This document shows positions 1 to 6,211 of a stretch of 8,638 bases of DNA, piece by piece. The notes under the pieces were generated by a model, which did not search any database, had not been told where the DNA came from, and worked only from the letters and a program-made list of their open reading frames with translations. The translations under genes were made by a program, and so were the position numbers. The stretch is from an uncultured Ruminococcus sp. (lineage in GTDB: Bacteria; Bacillota; Clostridia; Oscillospirales; Acutalibacteraceae): positions 1 to 8,638 of the forward strand of contig CACXDV010000089.1 in assembly GCA_902766585.1 (NCBI GenBank), given 5' to 3'. The stretch's first letter is position 1. The number at the start of each line of letters is the position of its first letter.

Positions 1-182
1 ACTGTACCATTCTGAAAGATCCCGAAAGCTGCTCCCCTGTTTTCAGTATAAACCAAAGAAAACAGATTATCAATAACCTTGACCTCTCCAGACGGATAAA
101 GATTGTTATAGACAAAATATTTGCTTATCTGATCGACTGCTGCTATCAGTGCTGCTATTATCAGCGTTACTACAGCTACCAT
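1..182 (-). CDS. lspA: Lipoprotein signal peptidase (signal peptidase II), N-terminal part, cut by the window edge
   Basis: This is the first 60 codons of LspA, the membrane aspartyl protease that removes the signal peptide from prolipoproteins after they are lipidated at the conserved cysteine. My translation starts MVAVVTLIIAALIAAVDQIS, which is the first transmembrane helix running into the family's VDQ(I/L)SK motif (D at about residue 17 of the motif region). It continues to TENRGAAFGIF at about residues 46-56, the conserved NxGAAF signature of LspA. The catalytic aspartates lie further downstream and are not in the window. ATG at 182-180 is preceded by a strong AAGGAGG at about 188-194. 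It is the last gene of the division cluster seen here, 76 nt after divIVA. The order divIVA-lspA is common in Clostridia. Identification is firm; the gene is truncated only by the window. Confidence 0.95.
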   Translation of the reverse strand, partial: MVAVVTLIIAALIAAVDQISKYFVYNNLYPSGEVKVIDNLFSLVYTENRGAAFGIFQNGT

Positions 183-205
183 ATCCTTCCTCCTTCAATA
201 CAATA

Positions 206-234
206 AAGCGGTGCATCCCTAAAACACACCGCTT
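206..234 (-). other. Stem-loop in the divIVA-lspA spacer
   Basis: An exact 8-bp inverted repeat, AAGCGGTG and CACCGCTT on the transcribed strand, encloses a 13-nt loop. It lies between the divIVA stop and the lspA ribosome binding site. Only three T follow the 3' arm, so it is a poor intrinsic terminator. An RNA-processing, stability or attenuation element is more likely. The fold is seen in sequence; the role is inferred. Confidence 0.5.
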
Positions 235-258
235 ATAAATATTCAGCGCAAAAAAGCA

Positions 259-1347
259 TTATCTTCTCTTTTTACCATGCTTTTTTCTATTGTTGTTATT
301 ACTGCTGCTGCCGTTATTGGATTTATCTGCGACAACCTTATTGAATACAAGAGTATTCTCAGTATTTGTATCATCGCTGTCCTCAAATTTCAATACTGAG
401 GGCTTAAATTCATCAGGAAGCACTTCCGGCTTATTCTCTGATGAAACGGACTGCCCGTTATCCTTTGCATTGCTGTCATTAAAGAATACGACTTCTGAAA
501 CATCATTATTCTCACTCTCAACAGGCTTTTCCCCGGAGCTGACATCAATTTCCTTTTCAGAGCTTTCTTCCTCAGCTTTGGTCTCTTCAGTTTTTTCCTC
601 AGCAGCGGTTTTCTCCTCAACTGTTTCAGTCTTTTCCTCTTCAACAGTTTCAGCAGCAGGCTCTTCCTTTACAGAAGACTCATCAGATTTAAGCTCAACA
701 GGCTTGTTTCCTTCTTTCAGAGGATATTCCTCATCAAGCTCCTGCTTACGAGTCTTTAAATCCTGCCCCTTGGCAATATCATTGATAAGGCTGAGATGCT
801 CCTTATATGCTTTAAGCAGAGTATTTCTGAATTTATGCGCCTCACCAATAAGACGAAGCACACTTTTCTTTTGTTCCTCAATAATATCATTATTTTCCTT
901 GATAAGCGCAGAGGATTCACGAAGAGCCTTATTCATCAGTTCTTCAACCTTGCTGTCTGTCTCGGAATTAATACGGTCTGCGCGCTCCTGTGCTTCTGAT
1001 ACAAGCCTTTCAGCCTCAGCTTTTGCATCATTGACAAGCTTCTCTGCCTTCTCAGTAGATTCAGTCAGCTTTTCATCTGACTTCTGTGTAGCCTCCATTG
1101 CGATCTGCTTTGCAGTTATCTGTGCGCTGACAAGAGCTGCCTGTACACTGTCCTCTTTTTTCTTGTATTCCTGCAAAGCCTTATCCTGCTCGGCAATACG
1201 GCTCTCAAGTTCACTGTTGGCCTTTTCAAGACTCCTGACCTTTTCTATTACCTTATCAATAAAATTGTCTACGTCATCTGTTTTATAGCCCCCGCCTAAT
1301 CCTGAACGACGGAGAGATATGTTTTCTATTTCTTCTAAAGTAAGCAT
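259..1347 (-). CDS. divIVA: DivIVA family cell-division / polar scaffold protein with a long acidic C-terminal extension
   Basis: DivIVA proteins bind negatively curved membrane at division sites and poles and recruit partners. The N-terminal lipid-binding domain is at about residues 1-60 (LEEIENISLRRSGLGGGY, then DDVDNFIDKV), matching the family pattern of a short beta turn followed by (D/E)VDxF(L/I). A long coiled coil follows to about 210, with Ala/Glu/Lys heptads and the family's late FRNTLLKAYKEHL segment near 173-185. Residues 215-280 are a Glu/Lys/Ser/Thr low-complexity stretch. The tail has a hydrophobic patch FKPSVLKFED at about 314-323 and a very basic end, RKKHGKKRR. At 362 residues it is roughly twice the B. 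subtilis protein (about 164), and the excess is C-terminal. The start ATG at 1347 has GAAAGGG upstream. The usual FR pair of the B. subtilis membrane-insertion loop is replaced by a Leu/Gly-rich loop. It lies between sepF and lspA, consistent with a septal role. Confidence 0.93.
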   Translation of the reverse strand: MLTLEEIENISLRRSGLGGGYKTDDVDNFIDKVIEKVRSLEKANSELESRIAEQDKALQEYKKKEDSVQAALVSAQITAKQIAMEATQKSDEKLTESTEKAEKLVNDAKAEAERLVSEAQERADRINSETDSKVEELMNKALRESSALIKENNDIIEEQKKSVLRLIGEAHKFRNTLLKAYKEHLSLINDIAKGQDLKTRKQELDEEYPLKEGNKPVELKSDESSVKEEPAAETVEEEKTETVEEKTAAEEKTEETKAEEESSEKEIDVSSGEKPVESENNDVSEVVFFNDSNAKDNGQSVSSENKPEVLPDEFKPSVLKFEDSDDTNTENTLVFNKVVADKSNNGSSSNNNNRKKHGKKRR

Positions 1348-1378
1348 AATGTTCCCTTTCTATAAATAAAATATCAAG

Positions 1379-1401
1379 AAAAAAATCATGCACAGGCATA
1401 A
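1379..1401 (-). terminator. Weak intrinsic terminator / attenuator-like hairpin upstream of divIVA
   Basis: On the minus strand, TTATGC-CTGT-GCATGA forms a 6-bp stem (one G-U pair) with a tetraloop, followed immediately by seven T. It lies in the sepF-divIVA spacer, just ahead of the divIVA ribosome binding site. The stem is short, so partial termination is more likely than a full stop. I see no convincing promoter after it, so divIVA probably depends on read-through. Confidence 0.45.
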
Positions 1402-1407
1402 CTGACC

Positions 1408-1435
1408 TATCCCCTGCCGGAATCAGCAGGGAATA
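1408..1435 (-). other. Stem-loop in the sepF-divIVA spacer
   Basis: CCCTGC and GCAGGG arms (1426-1431 and 1412-1417) pair around an 8-nt loop. Three further A-T pairs follow beyond one mismatch, out to 1408 and 1435. No T-run follows directly. It sits just upstream of the U-tract hairpin at 1379-1401, so the two may act together or as alternative folds. It is visible in sequence; the function is inferred. Confidence 0.45.
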
Positions 1436-1461
1436 AGCTCATACCTGCACATTACCCGATA

Positions 1462-1953
1462 TCAGAAATATACGTTATCGCTTCCTACCTCATCCATTGC
1501 GTCCTGACCTGAAAGCGTAACATTGCTGGGCATGATTATAAAGGTATCCTCAGCAACCTTTTTAACATTACCGTTGTTTGCATATGCAACACCGCCAAGG
1601 AAGTCAATGATCCTTCTGGATACATCCTTATTTGTATCCTCAACATTAAGAATAACTGTATGCATCTGCATAAGCTCATTTGCCATATCCTTAACTGTAG
1701 GATCAAATGCCTCAGGCTTGAAAAGTACAAACTGCACGCTGTTGCCTGTTGACATATTCATAACATTACTGCTTGAAGATGCTGAATCTGATGATGCCAT
1801 AACAGGCTCGTCATCGCCTACTTCTTCAAAGCTTGATGTCTCGGCGTGTGTTTCTTCCTCCTGAGACTCTGTCTCATCGAAGAAATCATCATAACCTACT
1901 TCGTCCTCTGGCTGCTTAAGTATGCTCTTAAATTTTCCCATAATGTTTCCCAT
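1462..1953 (-). CDS. sepF: Cell division protein SepF
   Basis: SepF anchors FtsZ to the membrane and shapes the Z-ring. The 163-residue product has the usual three parts. An N-terminal amphipathic helix (MGNIMGKFKSIL, residues 1-12) should bind membrane. A disordered acidic/Ser-rich linker covers about 14-70. The globular SepF domain covers about 72-150, with VQFVLFKPEAFD, then VILNVEDTNKDVSRRIIDFL and GGVAYANNG, then DTFIIMPSNVTLSG. These match the family's strand-helix pattern, including the conserved DFL-x-G turn at the dimer interface. ATG at 1953 is chosen over the in-frame ATG four codons later because AGGAGG at about 1963-1968 lies some 9 nt from the first one. It follows yggS by only 21 nt, the classic yggS-sepF pair. 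The ylmG and ylmH genes that often come next are missing. Confidence 0.95.
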   Translation of the reverse strand: MGNIMGKFKSILKQPEDEVGYDDFFDETESQEEETHAETSSFEEVGDDEPVMASSDSASSSSNVMNMSTGNSVQFVLFKPEAFDPTVKDMANELMQMHTVILNVEDTNKDVSRRIIDFLGGVAYANNGNVKKVAEDTFIIMPSNVTLSGQDAMDEVGSDNVYF

Positions 1954-1974
1954 GATAATAATCCTCCTAAAATA

Positions 1975-2709
1975 TCATCTGTAAATTCTTGCGCCAAAAA
2001 GTGCTGAACCCACTCTAACCATATTAGCGCCGGATTGAATTGCTTCTTTATAATCCTCGGACATTCCCATTGACAGAAAGTCCATGCTTATATTATCTAA
2101 TTTTTTCGACGAAATGTCAACAAATATTTTATACATTTCGTCAAAATATTTAGAAATTTCTGTTTTCGTCTCACAAATTGGCGGTACAGACATCAATCCG
2201 CGCACCTTAACGCCTGAAAGTGAAGACGTTTCCTCAAGAAGTCTGTCCAGCTCCTCCGGTAAAACTCCGGATTTGTTTTCTTCTCGTCCTATATTGACCT
2301 CAAGAAGAATATCGGTAACTATACCATTCTGTTCCGAACGGCGGCTTATCTCACCCGCAAGCTTTATGCTGTCCACTGACTGTATCATAGACACCTTGCC
2401 CACAAGCTGACGAACCTTATTTGTCTGTAAATGACCAATAAAATGAAGCTCTGTATTTTTCAGGTCATATTCGTCATATTTTGACAAAAGCTCCTGTACC
2501 TTATTTTCGCCTATTGCCCTCAGACCAAGAGAAATAGCGTGATTTATAAATACAGGCTCCACCGTTTTCGTCGCGGCAAGCAGAGTAATATCAGAAGGCT
2601 TTCTTCCGCTCTCCTCAGCCGCAAGAGCTATATTGCGCGTTATCAGTTCATAATTTGCACTGATATCATCAAATTTTTTCTGCTGCTCAGTTGATAATTT
2701 TTCCATCAT
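1975..2709 (-). CDS. yggS: YggS/YlmE-type PLP homeostasis protein (alanine-racemase-fold)
   Basis: This is a single-domain, fold-type III PLP-binding protein of the PLPBP/YggS family. Members have no known catalytic reaction and buffer PLP and amino-acid metabolism in the cytosol. Starting at the ATG at 2709 gives 244 residues, close to the family's 225-245. The PLP lysine is K48 in ITLLAATKTV. It is followed by GENKVQEL, HFIGHLQTNKVRQL, and the phosphate-binding end SMGMSEDYKEAIQSGAN...VRVGSALFGARIY. A longer frame back to a TTG at 2730 is possible, but AAGGAG at about 2719-2724 is spaced correctly for ATG 2709 and would lie inside the longer version, so I use 2709. The start overlaps the end of the upstream HlyD-like gene by 23 nt, suggesting translational coupling. 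The yggS-sepF linkage is typical of Gram-positive division clusters. Confidence 0.95.
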   Translation of the reverse strand: MMEKLSTEQQKKFDDISANYELITRNIALAAEESGRKPSDITLLAATKTVEPVFINHAISLGLRAIGENKVQELLSKYDEYDLKNTELHFIGHLQTNKVRQLVGKVSMIQSVDSIKLAGEISRRSEQNGIVTDILLEVNIGREENKSGVLPEELDRLLEETSSLSGVKVRGLMSVPPICETKTEISKYFDEMYKIFVDISSKKLDNISMDFLSMGMSEDYKEAIQSGANMVRVGSALFGARIYR

Positions 2710-4006
2710 ACAGGTTTGCTCCTTCCACAACTACATTATCATAGGGCTTAAGCAATCCGAATTCTGACGACACCCAATCCTGCTTATCTGCATTGATCTT
2801 GCATACAACAAAATTCTTATCCGTATAAAGAACTATAACCTGCTTAAACTTCAATTCGTTTCCGATCAGCGCATACACACCCTTGAGCTCTTTTGTGTCG
2901 GTCAGCTTTTTTTCCTTCTCATCATAAGAATAAGCCTCTGATACACATTCGTGTATAGCGCTCTTGGAAACATATATTCCCTTATAGGTACGAAGCACTA
3001 TTGAAATATCCTCGCGCCTTACATTTGCAAGTGCGGCATTCATAAAATTGCCCTTGAGAACGACCAGGGCATCAGATGTCTGTGACTCCTGATTTACACA
3101 TTCAAGTGAAACTGAAATTATAGAACTGCTTACCGAAGGAATATCCACACCAAGATAACCATAGGCATCTGCCCTTTTTATCTTAAGCGCTTCCTCCGCT
3201 GTTACCTCGCAGGCAACATACCAGTTTACACCTTCAAGTGTTTTGCCTATCACATTGCTGCCGATCTCTGTTTTTTTGATCTTGTTTTCAGCAAGATCTC
3301 CGGTTTTCAGTTTTTTAAGATCAGCAGTAGTAAATGCCTTTTCATATCCGTCTGTCGCTGCACAGAAATATCCTGTTGCCGGTGAGGGTATCTGCTTTGA
3401 CTGTGTTTTTGACGTTGTCTTTTTTAATGTGCTGACCTTATTTTGCAGTTCCTTTACCTTTTCGGAATAATCGGCTGTCTTTCCGGTAACGATCTGCCGT
3501 TCATTCAGGCTATAGAGCAAAGAATCAATATTGCCCGCTGTATCCGATAAATTGCCTGAATTTACATTAAGATTGAGCCTGTTCAATGTATCATTTATTG
3601 TCTTATCTATTTCATCAGGTGTTGCCGAAAGTGTCTTTGCAGTTTTATTCAGCTGCTGAAGTCCCGTTATCTGCTGTTCGAGCCTTTTCAGCGTCTGATG
3701 ATCCGCCGCAGCATCCTCATTTTCAAATACATCCGCAACGGCTTCATTTTTTGATATCTTGCTTCCATCAGTGACGTTATATGAAACGATTCCTTTTTCA
3801 TTATTCTCTATAAGGTACTCGTCCCTTATGAAATAGCCGGACACGGGTATTGCATCAGATACGGTCATTATATTGCCCGCTTCGGTCTTTACCTGAGTAA
3901 AATTCGACTTAAGCACTACAGATACTATATATGCAATCAATAAAATCGTGATAAGCGCAACTAATACCTTTTTTATCACGATCGCTTTGTTATCGCTTTT
4001 CTCCAT
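2687..4006 (-). CDS. HlyD-like single-pass membrane protein of the division cluster
   Basis: The product is 439 residues. A short cytoplasmic N-terminus is followed by one transmembrane helix at about 13-32 (KVLVALITILLIAYIVSVVL). A barrel-sandwich/lipoyl-like half is at about 55-95 (PVSGYFIRDEYLI ... GIVSYNVTDGSKISKNEAV). A Gln/Leu/Lys-rich coiled coil runs from about 100 to 200, then a second half and C-terminal beta-rich domains ending DNVVVEGANLYDGKIIN. This is the layout of HlyD/membrane-fusion adaptor proteins. No ABC, MFS or outer-membrane partner is near, and the host looks monoderm, so an efflux role is not supported. From general knowledge, an HlyD-like gene upstream of yggS-sepF is a recurring clostridial arrangement of unknown function. 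The start ATG at 4006 is chosen because AGGAGGAGG precedes it at 6 nt; the longer frame begins with TTG and lacks a ribosome site. It is the first gene of the operon. Confidence 0.82.
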   Translation of the reverse strand: MEKSDNKAIVIKKVLVALITILLIAYIVSVVLKSNFTQVKTEAGNIMTVSDAIPVSGYFIRDEYLIENNEKGIVSYNVTDGSKISKNEAVADVFENEDAAADHQTLKRLEQQITGLQQLNKTAKTLSATPDEIDKTINDTLNRLNLNVNSGNLSDTAGNIDSLLYSLNERQIVTGKTADYSEKVKELQNKVSTLKKTTSKTQSKQIPSPATGYFCAATDGYEKAFTTADLKKLKTGDLAENKIKKTEIGSNVIGKTLEGVNWYVACEVTAEEALKIKRADAYGYLGVDIPSVSSSIISVSLECVNQESQTSDALVVLKGNFMNAALANVRREDISIVLRTYKGIYVSKSAIHECVSEAYSYDEKEKKLTDTKELKGVYALIGNELKFKQVIVLYTDKNFVVCKINADKQDWVSSEFGLLKPYDNVVVEGANLYDGKIIN

Positions 4007-4037
4007 CTTCCTCCTCCTGTCTGTATAGAATAGGACA

Positions 4038-4065
4038 GGCAACCCCCGAATGATCAGGAGTTACC
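4038..4065 (-). promoter_or_regulatory. Leader stem-loop upstream of the HlyD-like gene
   Basis: On the transcribed strand GGTAACTCC can pair with GGGGTTGCC. This gives nine continuous pairs, two of them G-U, with a 10-nt loop containing TGATCATTCG. It ends about 30 nt before the start codon. No T-run follows, so it is not a terminator. It is part of a roughly 130-nt leader expected from the promoter at 4145-4173. Confidence 0.45.
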
Positions 4066-4109
4066 CGTTTTGTGCCTTATTAAGCTGATATAAAGAACGC
4101 AGTATAACT

Positions 4110-4137
4110 CTGCCGTTTCGACATAAGCCGACGGCAG
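4110..4137 (-). promoter_or_regulatory. 5'-proximal stem-loop of the HlyD-like operon leader
   Basis: CTGCCGT and ACGGCAG form an exact 7-bp inverted repeat with a 14-nt loop, starting within a few bases of the predicted transcription start. A 5'-terminal stem of this kind commonly protects an mRNA from decay. That role is inferred. Confidence 0.45.
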
Positions 4138-4144
4138 TATATAT

Positions 4145-4173
4145 ATTGTACCACTATTTTTCGTAATTGTAAA
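4145..4173 (-). promoter_or_regulatory. Sigma-A promoter of the HlyD-like/yggS/sepF/divIVA/lspA operon
   Basis: On the minus strand TTTACA (4168-4173) and TACAAT (4145-4150) are separated by exactly 17 nt. A TGG directly before the -10 makes it an extended -10 promoter. It lies 139 nt upstream of the HlyD-like start, with no other good promoter before the genes downstream. It is probably the main promoter of the five-gene cluster. Confidence 0.75.
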
Positions 4174-4232
4174 CACAGATGTCAAAATTAATTAAAAAAT
4201 ATGACATTAATATGCTTTTACCTTATGTATGA

Positions 4233-4406
4233 CTATTTTTTACTCTTAATATAATTAAGGTATTCAGTCGAGTCCTTATAAAGCATAGTGACCAGTGCCT
4301 TCATACCTGATTCGGAGGCTAACTTGCTCACTGCACTGATATTCTCCATATCGCATTTGTTCATTTTTCTAAGCTTGTCGATCTGCATTTTTACAATAAT
4401 ATTCAA
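4233..4406 (-). CDS. Small protein of unknown function (57 residues)
   Basis: I do not recognise this protein. A TTG at 4406 opens a 57-codon frame ending in TAG at 4233. GGAG at 4417-4420 sits 10 nt upstream of the TTG. The first in-frame ATG (4388, giving 51 residues) has no ribosome site, so the TTG start is preferred. The product begins NIIVKMQIDKLRKMNKCDME and ends TEYLNYIKSKK. It is Lys- and Met-rich, predicted helical, has one Cys, and has no signal peptide or membrane segment. Codon choice resembles the neighbouring genes. It follows miaA by 70 nt, after a weak terminator. Its own promoter is not clear. A chance frame remains possible because it is short. Confidence 0.5.
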   Translation of the reverse strand: MNIIVKMQIDKLRKMNKCDMENISAVSKLASESGMKALVTMLYKDSTEYLNYIKSKK

Positions 4407-4457
4407 AACAATACATCTCCGATTTTTTTTATTTTTTATAATGATAAATAGTTGATT

Positions 4458-4482
4458 AATATAAAAGCATTATACCTAATGC
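4458..4482 (-). terminator. Weak intrinsic terminator at the end of miaA
   Basis: On the minus strand GCATTA-GGTA-TAATGC forms a 6-bp stem with a tetraloop, followed by TTTTATATT. The 5' arm includes the last bases of miaA and part of its TAG stop codon. The stem is AT-rich and the T-tract is interrupted, so some read-through into the small ORF at 4233-4406 is likely. Confidence 0.55.
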
Positions 4483-5411
4483 ATTTTTTGAATTATACTG
4501 ACAGCCTCTTCAAAAACATCATCACTTACATCGACCTCAACAGGATGCATATATTCATCCCTTCTGAACCATGTAAGCTGACGCTTTGCATAATGACGCG
4601 TCGCGGTTTTAAGACTTTTCACCGCTTCATCGAGTGTACACTCTCCGTCAAGATAAGGCTTTAATTCCTTATACCCAATAGCTGCCGCTGCCGTTTTACC
4701 GAAGCACCCCGAATAGAAGCGCTTTGTTTCATCAAGCAGTCCCATTTCCATCATTTTATCCACACGCTTATCTATTCTTTCATACAGTTTTTCCCTGTCT
4801 CTGAATGTAAGCAGTATAGCTGTAAAATCATATTTCGGCGGCTGTGAACGGGAGGCTCTCATCTGCTCCGACATTGTTACCCCGCTTACCGTATACAGCT
4901 CTATTGCCCTCAGTATTCTTTTTCTGTTTGAAGGCATAAGCTTATCCGCTGTTTCGGGATCAAATGTGCGAAGATATGAGATCATCGCTTCGCCGCCCTC
5001 TTTTTCAAAGCGTTCCTCAAGTTCCCTTCTCAGATCCGGATCGGGAGGCTGCTCGGAAAAGCTTATATTTTCAAGAAACGAACGTATATAAAGCCCTGTT
5101 CCTCCGCATAAAACAGGCAGCTTTCCGCGTGATGCAATATCATTTGCCGCTTCATGCGCCAGCTTTACAAAATCCGCTACAGAAAAGGCTTCACCCGGAT
5201 CAAGAAAATCCATAAGGTGATGAGGAACTCCCATTTTTTCTTCCTCAGAAGGCTTTGCGGTCGCTATATCCATCCCTTTATATATCTGCATGGAATCAGC
5301 GGATATTATCTCACCATTAAACCTTTTTGCAAGCTTTACGGCAAGTGCAGTTTTCCCGGATGCTGTAGGTCCCGCAATTGAAACAAGCTTTATCCTTTCA
5401 CCCTTTTCCAT
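4476..5411 (-). CDS. miaA: tRNA dimethylallyltransferase
   Basis: MiaA transfers a dimethylallyl group from DMAPP to N6 of A37 in tRNAs reading UNN codons, the first step to (ms2)i6A, and acts in the cytosol. The 311-residue length is normal for the family. Visible signatures are the P-loop GPTASGKT at 14-21 and SADSMQIYKGMDIATAKP at 38-55, which contains the catalytic Asp39 and the A37-contacting segment. GVPHHLMDFLDP follows at 61-72, then GGTGLYIR at 103-110, the insertion/swinging domain around 120-200, and the C-terminal RHYAKRQLTWFRRD at 272-285. The start ATG shares its A with the TGA stop of the upstream uridine phosphorylase (TGATG), a strong sign of translational coupling. It is the last clear gene of the corA-udp-miaA unit. 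Confidence 0.97.
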   Translation of the reverse strand: MEKGERIKLVSIAGPTASGKTALAVKLAKRFNGEIISADSMQIYKGMDIATAKPSEEEKMGVPHHLMDFLDPGEAFSVADFVKLAHEAANDIASRGKLPVLCGGTGLYIRSFLENISFSEQPPDPDLRRELEERFEKEGGEAMISYLRTFDPETADKLMPSNRKRILRAIELYTVSGVTMSEQMRASRSQPPKYDFTAILLTFRDREKLYERIDKRVDKMMEMGLLDETKRFYSGCFGKTAAAAIGYKELKPYLDGECTLDEAVKSLKTATRHYAKRQLTWFRRDEYMHPVEVDVSDDVFEEAVSIIQKMH

Positions 5412-6172
5412 CAGTTTTCTTCCTGTTCTATCAATATTCTGACTGCTCCGACAGCCGTTTTTATAGCTGCATCCATATCAAAATCGTCTCTGTCGGGCAG
5501 GCTTTGCTTTTTTCTTTCCTGATTCCAAAGCGCATGAAGAACACAGCCCATTCTGATATTCCTTACGGCACCGACTGTAAACAATGCCGCAGTTTCCATT
5601 TCCGAGCCTAATACTCCGAGCGCCTTCCATGCATTCCATTTGTTTTCAAGCTCATAGCTTACCGGCATTGTGCCGGGACAATGCTGACCATAAAATGAAT
5701 CCTTGCTCTGAATGACACCCGTATGATAGCGATAACCGTTTTTTTCGGCAACATCAGCAAGTACCCGCGTCACCTTAAAATCAGCAGTAGCAGGATACTC
5801 TACAGGCGCATATTCCTTTGTTGTTCCCTCCATCCTTACTGCTGAAACGGGAATTATCAGATCCCCGGGAACCACCTCCATCTGTATCCCTCCGCAGGTA
5901 CCTACTCGAACGGCAGTATGCACGCCAAGCTTTGAAAGTTCCTCAAGCGCTATCGCAGCAGAAGGTCCGCCTATACCTGTGGATGTTATCAGTACCTTCT
6001 CCCCTGCAACAGTTCCGAGTACCGACCTGAATTCTCTGTTATACGCTATCTGAAGCGGAGATTCGATAAATTTCGCCAGCTTATCGACTCTGCCCGGATC
6101 ACCCGGCAATATCGCATATCCGACACGAAGGTCGGCAGCAATATCAAGATGAAAAAGCTTATCATTATTCAT
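5411..6172 (-). CDS. udp: Uridine phosphorylase
   Basis: This is a nucleoside phosphorylase-I family enzyme that splits uridine with phosphate into uracil and ribose-1-phosphate for pyrimidine salvage, in the cytosol. The length (253) equals that of the E. coli enzyme. Phosphate-site motifs are GDPGR at 24-28 and RVGT at 89-92. The loop STGIGGPS is at 64-71, and the ribose-binding EME is at 191-193 (SEMETAALF). The base-recognition loop has the Firmicute form KDSFYGQHCPGTMP (157-170), in place of the E. coli Q-x-R loop, so specificity for uridine over other nucleosides is likely but not certain. The start ATG at 6172 has AAAGGATAGG about 8 nt upstream. It follows corA by 39 nt and overlaps miaA by one base, so the three are probably cotranscribed. 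Confidence 0.9.
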   Translation of the reverse strand: MNNDKLFHLDIAADLRVGYAILPGDPGRVDKLAKFIESPLQIAYNREFRSVLGTVAGEKVLITSTGIGGPSAAIALEELSKLGVHTAVRVGTCGGIQMEVVPGDLIIPVSAVRMEGTTKEYAPVEYPATADFKVTRVLADVAEKNGYRYHTGVIQSKDSFYGQHCPGTMPVSYELENKWNAWKALGVLGSEMETAALFTVGAVRNIRMGCVLHALWNQERKKQSLPDRDDFDMDAAIKTAVGAVRILIEQEEN

Positions 6173-6211
6173 AAATTATACCTATCCTTTAATATTATTG
6201 AATTACATAAC

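Noticed and set aside
290..1288. A 332-codon open frame on the plus strand opposite divIVA
   Set aside because: It is a Ser/Leu-rich antisense shadow of the coiled-coil and acidic codons of divIVA. It has no domain pattern and no ribosome site, and DivIVA on the other strand is unmistakable.
2710..2730. Longer N-terminus for yggS from a TTG at 2730
   Set aside because: The AAGGAG that would serve the gene lies inside this extension and is correctly spaced for the ATG at 2709. The shorter protein also matches family length.
4007..4042. Longer N-terminus for the HlyD-like protein from a TTG at 4042
   Set aside because: The extension contains the AGGAGGAGG ribosome site for the ATG at 4006 and overlaps the leader hairpin. 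The added residues (MPVLFYTDRRRK) do not look like part of the family.
4452..4664. A 70-codon plus-strand frame opposite the 3' end of miaA
   Set aside because: There is no ribosome site, the frame is antisense to a well-supported gene, and the product has no recognisable pattern.
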